Below, piece by piece: positions 1 through 6,075 of a stretch of DNA of 9,372 bases. The notes beneath the pieces are model-generated. The model searched no databases. It was given only the letters and a program-made list of their open reading frames with translations, and was not told the DNA's origin. Location: assembly GCA_029262935.1 (NCBI GenBank), contig JAJCYK010000054.1, positions 1 through 9,372 on the forward strand, in the 5' to 3' direction. The stretch's first letter is position 1, and each line of letters begins with the position of its first letter. The translations under genes were made by a program, and so were the position numbers. This DNA comes from Cytophagales bacterium. GTDB taxonomy: Bacteria; Bacteroidota; Bacteroidia; Cytophagales; Cyclobacteriaceae.

Positions 1-299
1 GGGAAAAGTGGGACCGGGATTTAGCCTCAGAAATCAAGAAAGTAGATTGGGCCTTCATTGATGGCAGCTTTTATCAAACTGGTGAACTCCCCGGACGAGA
101 CATGTCGACCATTCCACATCCTATGGTAACGGAGAGCATCGAACTGTTAAAGGAGTTAAACACCACCGATAAAACAAAGGTGCACTTTATTCATTTTAAT
201 CATACTAATCCCTTGCTACATGCTAACAGTGCCGCAACCATAAACCTACAAAGTCAAGGGTTTCAATTGGCCAAGGAAGGTGCGGTACACCCCCTTTAA
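1..299 (+). CDS. PqqB-like MBL-fold metallo-hydrolase, C-terminal fragment
   Basis: Open from the left edge (frame beginning at base 3), giving the last 98 residues before TAA at 297-299; the 5' part lies outside the window. The fragment contains WAFIDGSFY, then an Arg-Asp-Met-Ser/His-Pro region, then VHFIHFNHTNPLL and a closing GFQLAKEGAVHPL. These match the C-terminal part of metallo-beta-lactamase-fold proteins of the PqqB type, where the Asp of the IDG segment and the His-rich strand near the end belong to the metal-site fold. PqqB acts in pyrroloquinoline quinone formation, but no other pqq gene is visible. Bacteroidota carry many PqqB-like hydrolases of unknown substrate, so I assign the family and not the pathway. 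The stop overlaps by 4 bases the stop of the convergent esterase gene, leaving no room for a terminator between them. Confidence 0.8.
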   Translation, partial: EKWDRDLASEIKKVDWAFIDGSFYQTGELPGRDMSTIPHPMVTESIELLKELNTTDKTKVHFIHFNHTNPLLHANSAATINLQSQGFQLAKEGAVHPL

Positions 300-2020
300 T
301 ATTTCCAGCTGGTGAGATCCGCCCCTGGAGGAGCAGAAGCTTCAATTCTAGCTAGTACCTTGGGGATGTACATAGTATTATAGCGCAATCTGGAAATATG
401 GTTGGGATTATCCGGATCTCCATTCCAACAATGTTCCGCGCGATCGCCATAGGCTACTTCCCCACCATAGTGTGGACTTTCCGTTTTTTGGAGAAATTCC
501 TCCATGAGATAGACCGCATTGTTCAAATAATAGTTATCCATGTCACCACAATAAATATGAATTTTACCTTGGAGCTCAGATCCAATTTCGTCCCAATCTC
601 GTTCCAAAATATAACGTAAGTCATAATTTTCTTGCCAATACTTTGCCACCTCCGCGTCAATTTCTCCGGTTGATTTATCCCAAAGTCTTTGGGGGTAGCC
701 ATCTTCACCTTGGGGAGAATACACCGCTTCCCAAATATCCCATTGCTGGCCAGATCGTCCTTTGGAACCTAAAACAAGTTCACGTAAGTTCATGTCTTTC
801 AAACTAGAAGTTACCTGTCCCAGGTAATTCCGATGACCAGGCCTCAAAGTTGGTTTAAACTCACTTTGATAATAATAGGCATTTTGATCCTGGTAAATAT
901 CTACCAGACAATAAGCCCGAAAATCTATGGGATCCGGACAAGCTGCAAAGCAACCATTGTATTGATCTGGGTACATAACTTGTGCGGCCAACGCCTCCCA
1001 GCCACCGGTAGATCCACCATAAAGAAAGCGTGACCAGGGAGCTCCGATACCCCTAAATTCTTTTTCTATGTGAGGTATCAATTCGTAAGTGATAGCATCT
1101 CCGTATGGACCCAAATTTGCTGAATTTACGGCATAGCTGTCATCATAATACGGATTGGCGTGTTGAATTTTAATTATTATCATCCGTGGAAAATCTTTGC
1201 TAATCCACTGTTGATAGAAACTATGTGCTTCTTGTTGAACGGTTTTATTGTAACCACTTACGTTAAATCTTGCACTATAATCGGGCTGTAATTCCGGATC
1301 CGGGAGATCTTCTCTAAACCCTCCAAAATCATAGGGGAAATGACCATGAAAGATCATCAGAGGATAATTTGCTTCGGGGTGCTCCTCAAACCCCTCAGGC
1401 AATAAAACATGTGCACCCAGGTACATATCCTTGCCCCAAAATTTTGACAACAGCTCACTTCTGATTTTAATGTGCTTAATATATTTAGTGTCTTCGGGAG
1501 GTGTTATCTCAGGGATCTTCTCTGTTAATTGCAAAGTAAGTTTTGGCGGGGTGGCCGCCAAAATCTCAATTCGTTGCGTTTTACTATAAAAATTGCCAGG
1601 TTTTCTGTTCCATTGTTGACCTTCGCCTTGGTCCGGGGGCAGTGATACGGTTTGTCCTGTGGACAAGTTGAATTTCTCGTACCGGTTTAGAAGGGCCTGC
1701 ACGTAATAGATCCCTGGTTTTAATTGGGTCAGGGACTTTTGGGGGTAACCTAAGACATTTGCATCAATCGAAACAGTCGACTCTGGCCCTAATTCTGAAA
1801 CATCAATACCAAATAGCTGACCGGTATTGAGTCCGTCAGAAATCTGAAATCTAGGTTCCTGCAAACTGTCTTTAGCAAACATCACCAGAAGGCGCCCTTC
1901 CTGGACTTCTTGGGAAAGTTTTGTGGAAAAACTGATACTGATTTGCGGTTCGGGTGATGGGGATTGACAAGCCACCAAAAACCCTGAGGCCACTAGGACC
2001 ACTAAGGCTAATTGCTTCAT
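296..2020 (-). CDS. Exported lipoprotein, alpha/beta-hydrolase esterase (Fes/esterase-D-like)
   Basis: 574 residues from the ATG at 2020. An in-frame TTG at 2071 would add 17 residues before the signal peptide, so the ATG is preferred. The N-terminus MKQLALVVLVASGFLVAC is a lipoprotein signal with lipobox LVAC and modified Cys18, placing the protein in the periplasm or at the outer membrane. Residues about 20-180 look beta-rich and of unknown role. From about 185 comes a hydrolase of the enterochelin-esterase/esterase-D type: a strand leading to FHGHFPYDFGG (224-234, oxyanion region), the nucleophile elbow GGSTGG with Ser337, a likely acid at Asp493 or Asp495 in CGDMDNYY, and a likely catalytic His530 in AEHCWNGD. 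The triad is complete. The substrate is unknown; esters of siderophores, acetylated sugars or other small molecules are all possible. It lies 52 bases after the OmpA-like gene, so probably in one transcript. Confidence 0.85.
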   Translation of the reverse strand: MKQLALVVLVASGFLVACQSPSPEPQISISFSTKLSQEVQEGRLLVMFAKDSLQEPRFQISDGLNTGQLFGIDVSELGPESTVSIDANVLGYPQKSLTQLKPGIYYVQALLNRYEKFNLSTGQTVSLPPDQGEGQQWNRKPGNFYSKTQRIEILAATPPKLTLQLTEKIPEITPPEDTKYIKHIKIRSELLSKFWGKDMYLGAHVLLPEGFEEHPEANYPLMIFHGHFPYDFGGFREDLPDPELQPDYSARFNVSGYNKTVQQEAHSFYQQWISKDFPRMIIIKIQHANPYYDDSYAVNSANLGPYGDAITYELIPHIEKEFRGIGAPWSRFLYGGSTGGWEALAAQVMYPDQYNGCFAACPDPIDFRAYCLVDIYQDQNAYYYQSEFKPTLRPGHRNYLGQVTSSLKDMNLRELVLGSKGRSGQQWDIWEAVYSPQGEDGYPQRLWDKSTGEIDAEVAKYWQENYDLRYILERDWDEIGSELQGKIHIYCGDMDNYYLNNAVYLMEEFLQKTESPHYGGEVAYGDRAEHCWNGDPDNPNHISRLRYNTMYIPKVLARIEASAPPGADLTSWKY

Positions 2021-2072
2021 TTCCGTAAGATTGGTTATAAGTAAGGTAGGCAAGAAAAAAAGCGCAAGCAAA

Positions 2073-2477
2073 CTAAAATACGGGAGGAGTAAAAATTATG
2101 TCCACGCGGCGATTGGCCATCCTGCCATTATGATTTTGATTATTAAAATATGGATTGTGCTTGCCGTTGTTTTTGATTAGAACCTGTTCCCTTAGAATCT
2201 CTTGCTCGCCAAGCATATGCAGCACCGCTTCACTTCGCATATGAGAAAGCCACATATTATAGGAGGCACTACCAATATTATCTGTGTGGCTACTTATTGA
2301 AATTTGGTAGTTTTCGATATAGGGCAAAGAATCAATAAAGTGCTCGATGGACTGATGTTGGTGATAATCGATATAATAGCTACCCCCACCAAAATAAATG
2401 CTTTTAACAATTTCTTGTTCCTGACCCCAAGCAGTCAATGAGAAGAATGCGCACCAGATTACGAGTATCTTTTTCAT
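2073..2477 (-). CDS. Single-domain OmpA-like peptidoglycan-binding protein
   Basis: 134 residues. ATG at 2477 is chosen because it starts directly with the signal peptide; the TTG two codons earlier adds nothing. MKKILVIWCAFFSLTAWG followed by Gln is a type I signal sequence with probable cleavage after the Gly, so the protein is periplasmic. The rest is one OmpA C-terminal domain: strand SIYFGGGSYYID, then SHTDNIGSASYNMWLSHMRSEAV (the usual GHTD..GS..YN..LS..RA.AV signature with Ser for the first Gly), and a closing NGRMANRRVDIIF. The Asp of HTD and the Arg of NRRVD are the residues that bind diaminopimelate in characterised members. There is no beta-barrel, TPR or lipid anchor, so it is shorter than the usual fused forms. 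It sits between mgsA (58 bases upstream) and the esterase (52 bases downstream), all on minus. Role probably in envelope attachment; no specific partner visible. Confidence 0.85.
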   Translation of the reverse strand: MKKILVIWCAFFSLTAWGQEQEIVKSIYFGGGSYYIDYHQHQSIEHFIDSLPYIENYQISISSHTDNIGSASYNMWLSHMRSEAVLHMLGEQEILREQVLIKNNGKHNPYFNNQNHNGRMANRRVDIIFTPPVF

Positions 2478-2535
2478 GGTCAAGCGTATATTTAATTAAC
2501 GTCTTACGGTTTTATTATGTTTCCAAATTGTCCCT

Positions 2536-2973
2536 TTACTTGCTTAAGTCGCGTGCCAAATAGTTGTCGTAATTTGGCACATCCCGTTGGTAGCTACTTT
2601 CGATTAATGGAGAACTTATCAGATAATCTGCAGAAGCCCGGTTGCATGCAATCGGTATATTCCAAACTACTGCTATACGTAAAAGTGCTTTAATGTCCGT
2701 GTCATGACTCAAAGCTTGCAGCGGGTCCCAAAAGAAAATAAGAAAATCTATTTCTTGATTGGCAATTGCTGCTCCGATTTGCTGATCCCCACCCAATGGG
2801 CCACTTTTATAGCGGGTTACCGGCATACCCAGATTCTCAAAAATTAGCTTTCCGGTAGTTCCTGTAGCATACAATTGATGTCGACTTAGGAGCTGGTTAT
2901 TGGTGCTTATCCAATTTAACAAATCATCCTTTTTATTATCATGAGCGACTAGAGCAATATTCTTTTTCTGCAT
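2536..2973 (-). CDS. mgsA: Methylglyoxal synthase
   Basis: 145 residues, cytoplasmic. It converts dihydroxyacetone phosphate to methylglyoxal and phosphate, a bypass of lower glycolysis used when sugar phosphates build up or phosphate is scarce. The match to the family runs nearly end to end: IALVAHDNKK, YATGTTGKLI, SGPLGGDQQIGA, DFLIFFWDPL, HDTDIKALLRIAVVWNIP, and NRASADYLISSP. The catalytic residues of the E. coli enzyme (His19, Asp71, His98, Asp101) map with a constant offset of 8 to His11, Asp63, His90 and Asp93, all present. Length is close to the 152 residues of E. coli MgsA. The ATG at 2973 has no clear Shine-Dalgarno sequence, common in Bacteroidota. It is divergent from a TetR regulator with 107 bases between the starts, and first in a minus-strand run with the OmpA-like and esterase genes. 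Confidence 0.97.
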   Translation of the reverse strand: MQKKNIALVAHDNKKDDLLNWISTNNQLLSRHQLYATGTTGKLIFENLGMPVTRYKSGPLGGDQQIGAAIANQEIDFLIFFWDPLQALSHDTDIKALLRIAVVWNIPIACNRASADYLISSPLIESSYQRDVPNYDNYLARDLSK

Positions 2974-3053
2974 AAATCAATTTAAGCAGATTATCCAATA
3001 AAATCCACTTTTGTCGTCTTGTCCAGGTTTCGTATAGTTTTTTCAATATTATT

Positions 3054-3070
3054 TTACTTATTAGTAAGTA
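3054..3070. promoter_or_regulatory. Palindromic operator 1, probable TetR-family binding site
   Basis: Bases 3055-3070 read TACTTA-TTAG-TAAGTA, two 6-base inverted arms around a 4-base centre. The 16 bases 3054-3069 recur exactly at 3655-3670. It lies between mgsA and the TetR gene, just upstream of a -7-like box, the usual place for an autorepressing TetR operator. An effect on divergent mgsA is possible but not shown. That this TetR protein binds it is inference from position and symmetry. Confidence 0.75.
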
Positions 3071-3075
3071 TATAA

Positions 3076-3083
3076 TATCTTTG
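3076..3083 (+). promoter_or_regulatory. Possible Bacteroidota -7 promoter box for tetR
   Basis: TATCTTTG fits the Bacteroidota -7 consensus TAnnTTTG exactly and sits 5 bases after operator 1, so a bound repressor would block it. I see no TTG at the -33 position. If real, transcription would begin near 3088, making the mRNA almost leaderless at the GTG at 3087 and excluding the TTG at 3081. Confidence 0.4.
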
Positions 3084-3665
3084 AACGTGAGTACGAGGCA
3101 AACTACACGTAGGAAAATACTTGAATTAGGGGAACATTTAGTTCAAATAAGGGGGTTCAATGCGTTTAGCTATAATCATATTAGCCAAGAATTGGGTATA
3201 AAAAATGCTGCCATACATTATCATTTTCCCTCTAAGGAGCAACTGGGTCTTAAGATTATTGAAGCCACACACGATCGGTTTCACAAATGGGTGAATCATC
3301 CGGAGCACCGGATAATGCCAGTACCTGTTCAATTGGATTGGTTCTTTAAAATCTATCAATACAACTTAGATAGGGACAATCGGGTATGTCTCATTGGCTC
3401 CTTGTCCACAGATTATTACACCCTACCGGTTACCATGCAGGCGGCGATAAGGGCCTTGTCAAATGATGTTCAAAAGTGGATGGCCCAATTGCTGGACAGC
3501 GGCCGTCAACAAGGTGATTTGGATTTCAAAGGAAGAAGTATGGACAAAGCCATTACCATAACCGCAAGTCTCGCCGGCAGTTTGCAATTGGCCCGTCTGC
3601 TAGGCAATGAATGGCATCACAACATTGTAAAACAAATTTATTTAGATCTAAATCTTACTTATTAG
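3081..3665 (+). CDS. TetR/AcrR-family transcriptional regulator (NemR/AcuR-like)
   Basis: 194 residues from TTG 3081. GTG at 3087 (MSTRQTTRRK) is equally possible and preferable if the -7 box at 3076-3083 is used; no ATG lies upstream in frame. Residues 10-57 form the TetR DNA-binding domain: helix TRRKILELGEHLVQIRGF, then the HTH YNHISQELGIKNAAIHYHF followed by SKEQL. Residues 80-194 are the ligand-binding, dimerising part. VCLIGSLSTDYYTLPVTMQAAI with Cys103 resembles the GCL..L...E segment of the NemR/AcuR group; from memory Cys103 falls at NemR Cys106, the electrophile-sensing Cys, while the partner Lys175 has no clear equivalent. The stop codon lies inside operator 2, ten bases before fabF, so the two genes are almost certainly co-transcribed. 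The identical palindromes on both sides indicate autoregulation. The ligand is unknown: an acyl compound (from fabF) or an electrophile such as methylglyoxal (from divergent mgsA). Confidence 0.9.
   Translation: MNVSTRQTTRRKILELGEHLVQIRGFNAFSYNHISQELGIKNAAIHYHFPSKEQLGLKIIEATHDRFHKWVNHPEHRIMPVPVQLDWFFKIYQYNLDRDNRVCLIGSLSTDYYTLPVTMQAAIRALSNDVQKWMAQLLDSGRQQGDLDFKGRSMDKAITITASLAGSLQLARLLGNEWHHNIVKQIYLDLNLTY
3640..3653. repeat. Perfect 14-base palindrome at the 3' end of tetR
   Basis: ATTTAGATCTAAAT equals its own reverse complement. It lies inside the last codons of tetR, one base before operator 2. It has no counterpart near operator 1. It could be an additional protein site, a small hairpin, or chance in AT-rich coding DNA. 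Confidence 0.4.
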
Positions 3666-3670
3666 TAAGT
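3655..3670. promoter_or_regulatory. Palindromic operator 2, overlapping the tetR stop codon
   Basis: TTACTTATTAGTAAGT is identical over 16 bases to 3054-3069. It encodes the last residues Thr-Tyr and the TAG stop of tetR and ends 5 bases before the fabF ATG. A repressor bound here would either cover a promoter for fabF or act as a roadblock to transcription coming from tetR. An exact 16-base repeat placed at both 5' flanks of consecutive genes is very unlikely by chance. Confidence 0.75.
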
Positions 3671-3675
3671 CATAT

Positions 3676-4923
3676 ATGGAATTAAAAAGAGTTGTAATTA
3701 CCGGTTTAGGAGCACTGTCTCCTCTTGGAAAAGATCTTAAGTCTTCTTGGGCCAACTTACTTGCAGGTGTTAGTGGCGCTGTTCCTATTACAAAATTCGA
3801 CACCACTTTGTTTAAAACTAAGTTTGCATGTGAATTAAAAGACTATGACGCCTTGGATTATTTTGATCGTAAAGAAGCTCGTAAGGCAGATCCCTTTACC
3901 CAATACGCTATTATTGCTTCAGATGAAGCCATTGAACATGCAGACTTAAACTTTGATCAATTGGACCGGCACCGATGTGGAGTAATATGGGCATCCGGGA
4001 ATGGAGGTATTTATACTTTTGATCAGGAATTAAAGGCGTTTGCTGCTTCGGGTGGTAACCCTCGTTTTAATCCGTTCTTTGTGCCAAAAATATTAATTGA
4101 TACACCTTCTGGAGCCATTAGCATCAAGCATGGATTAATGGGTGCCAATTACTGTCCTGTGTCTGCTTGTGCCTCCTCTACCACTGCCATACTTGACGCT
4201 TTTAATTACATTAGGCTTAACAAGGCCGATCTTATGGTAACGGGTGGTTCTGAGGCTCCTATCACAGAGTCCGGCATCGGCGGGTTTGGAGCGATGAAGG
4301 CACTATCAACTAGAAATGAAGATCATGTCACAGCAAGTCGGCCGTTTGATACTGATCGCGATGGCTTCGTAATGGGTGAAGGTGCTAGCGCCCTTATATT
4401 GGAGAGTTTGGAACATGCTACCAACCGCGGAGCTACTATTTATGGTGAAGTTGTGGGCGGGGGTATGACTGCTGATGCCTATCATCCTACCGCTACTCAT
4501 CCCGAAGGATTAGGCGCCTTAAGAGGAATGCTTTTAGCTCTGGAAGAGGCCGGTATTGCTCCAGAAGAACTTGATTACATCAATGCCCACGCTACCTCGA
4601 CACCTGTAGGAGACCTCTCTGAATTGTCGGCTGTTGAAAAACTGCTGGGCACTACTCCAGGGCCTTGGGTGGGTGCTACCAAATCCATGACCGGGCACCT
4701 TTTAGGGGCAGCTGGGGCCATCGAAGCAACCATTTGTACCATGGCTGTTCACGAGAATGTCATCCCACCAACCATCAATATCCAAAATTTAGATCACGCG
4801 GTACCTGACGGATTGAGAATTACTTCGAAGATATCACTCTCACAAAATGTAGACTATGCAATGAGTAATACTTTTGGATTTGGGGGCCATAACGCCACGG
4901 TAATTATCAAGAAGTTCCGCTAA
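3676..4923 (+). CDS. Beta-ketoacyl-ACP synthase II family (KAS II, FabF-type)
   Basis: 415 residues, the usual length for KAS II (E. coli FabF 413). It condenses malonyl-ACP with an acyl-ACP in fatty-acid chain elongation, in the cytoplasm. Two thiolase-fold halves are complete. Catalytic residues are Cys165 in SACASS, His305 in NAHATSTPVGD, and His341 in KSMTGHLLGAAGA with Lys336; NTFGFGGHN (398-406) is the gate/active-site loop. ATG 3676 gives the standard KAS II start MELKRVVITGLGALSPLG. Housekeeping fabF normally sits beside acpP; here it instead follows a TetR gene and an operator, so I take it as an accessory, repressor-controlled KAS II for stress, special fatty acids or a polyketide-like product. 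I withhold the symbol fabF because housekeeping status is unproven. Its TAA overlaps the stop of the convergent cyclase gene by 4 bases. Confidence 0.93.
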   Translation: MELKRVVITGLGALSPLGKDLKSSWANLLAGVSGAVPITKFDTTLFKTKFACELKDYDALDYFDRKEARKADPFTQYAIIASDEAIEHADLNFDQLDRHRCGVIWASGNGGIYTFDQELKAFAASGGNPRFNPFFVPKILIDTPSGAISIKHGLMGANYCPVSACASSTTAILDAFNYIRLNKADLMVTGGSEAPITESGIGGFGAMKALSTRNEDHVTASRPFDTDRDGFVMGEGASALILESLEHATNRGATIYGEVVGGGMTADAYHPTATHPEGLGALRGMLLALEEAGIAPEELDYINAHATSTPVGDLSELSAVEKLLGTTPGPWVGATKSMTGHLLGAAGAIEATICTMAVHENVIPPTINIQNLDHAVPDGLRITSKISLSQNVDYAMSNTFGFGGHNATVIIKKFR

Positions 4924-6029
4924 AGGCTAACAGGTGCTTCATATGTTAGTTCGTGACGGTTTACAGAACAAAGTGTCACCTGCTTTTGTTTTCCTCGCAA
5001 TGTGATTTGCTCCAATTTTGTCGTTTGGTAGTTAGAGGCTCCGGGCATCAGGTCAAGCAGTTTTTTAGATACCAATAAGTTAACATGGTATTTACTACAC
5101 TGATCTTGGATTCTAGAGGTGGTATTGAGCACATCTCCTGCAAAGACAATATCTTTTTTTATGGATCCCACTTCACCAATAGTAACTTCACCAAAATGTA
5201 AGCCTGCTTTAAAAGTTGGAGTTAACCCAAAAAGTTTCTCGTACTTTTCAGACTTGGCATTTACTACGTCTTCAATATCGAAAAAACACTTTAAAGCTTT
5301 TGAGTCTTTTAATCCCTCTGATAAAGGCCATGAAACCACTACTTCGTCTCCCACGTACTGATAAATTTGCCCCTTTGATTCTACAATAGGGTCTGAGATA
5401 TCTGCAAAAAACTTGCTGAGAAGTTTAAAATACTGAACATTTCCCAACGCCTCGGCAATGGTCGTACTGCCATTTATATCCAAAAACATAAAGATCCTAT
5501 CTTCTAATTTCGGTTGATGATACCTCCCCAGAAGCATATTCTTGAATACTCCTTGCCCGTAATTGTCGTTAACGTGTAACGCCAAAACCGTGAAAGATAC
5601 GATAGTACTCCAGGTCATAAGATTTAGTAAAAAACCATAGTCTTTCAACATAAAGCGTTTTACATCCTGTACGACATCCTGATGGTAAAACGGTAGTTCC
5701 ATATTTAAGGAATTGTAAAGGAAAGAGGCCGCCAAGGTGACTGCACCTATGAGCAATACAAAAGTGGCTGCATATGAAATCAGACCTAGGCCCAAGGGCT
5801 GTTGCTCAAATCGCTTGCGCAATACGAATACAATCATATTCCCCCCAGTGAGCGCTGCTACTAGCACGGCTACGGTGGTCGTTATAAGACTGTTCCAAAA
5901 GTTGTAGTCTTTTACAGCAGAAATTAGCAGATGATTGTAAACCGAAATGTATGCTCCCAGAAATAACCAACCGGCTAATATTATCAACACGGTTTTAATT
6001 TTAATTTTTAGATTTGTAGAGAGCATCAT
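4920..6029 (-). CDS. Membrane-bound class III adenylate/guanylate cyclase
   Basis: 369 residues starting at two adjacent ATG codons (6029 and 6026). Four membrane helices at about 13-36, 47-70, 82-105 and 133-152 are followed by a cytoplasmic class III cyclase domain, about 176-356. Metal-binding Asp184 (MFLDINGSTTIAEALG) and Asp228 (YVGDEVV) are present, as are the transition-state pair Asn302 and Arg306 in GDVLNTTSRIQ, so it should be active. The purine-specifying Lys before GDE is Gln224 (IYQYVGD) and the second specifying position looks like Val295, so cAMP versus cGMP cannot be read off. Gln at this site is known in the mycobacterial cyclase Rv0386. There is no HAMP or extracellular sensor domain; short loops suggest the helices themselves sense or only anchor. 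It lies 46 bases after the cNMP-binding kinase gene, as last gene of the operon. Confidence 0.92.
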   Translation of the reverse strand: MMLSTNLKIKIKTVLIILAGWLFLGAYISVYNHLLISAVKDYNFWNSLITTTVAVLVAALTGGNMIVFVLRKRFEQQPLGLGLISYAATFVLLIGAVTLAASFLYNSLNMELPFYHQDVVQDVKRFMLKDYGFLLNLMTWSTIVSFTVLALHVNDNYGQGVFKNMLLGRYHQPKLEDRIFMFLDINGSTTIAEALGNVQYFKLLSKFFADISDPIVESKGQIYQYVGDEVVVSWPLSEGLKDSKALKCFFDIEDVVNAKSEKYEKLFGLTPTFKAGLHFGEVTIGEVGSIKKDIVFAGDVLNTTSRIQDQCSKYHVNLLVSKKLLDLMPGASNYQTTKLEQITLRGKQKQVTLCSVNRHELTYEAPVSL

Positions 6030-6075
6030 AGCGATCGGTTTCAGCTATTATTAACGAAATAATCCTCATTCCGTT

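Noticed and set aside
398..1033. Plus-strand open frames opposite the esterase gene.
   Set aside because: Antisense shadows of a strongly supported gene; no recognisable domain or start signal.
2035..2046. Minus-strand CCTTACTTATAA upstream of the esterase resembles the left half of the TetR operator.
   Set aside because: Only a half-site; the second arm is absent and AT-rich DNA gives such matches by chance.
2018..2071. Longer esterase reading frame starting at TTG 2071.
   Set aside because: It adds 17 residues ahead of a clear lipoprotein signal peptide that begins at the ATG at 2020.
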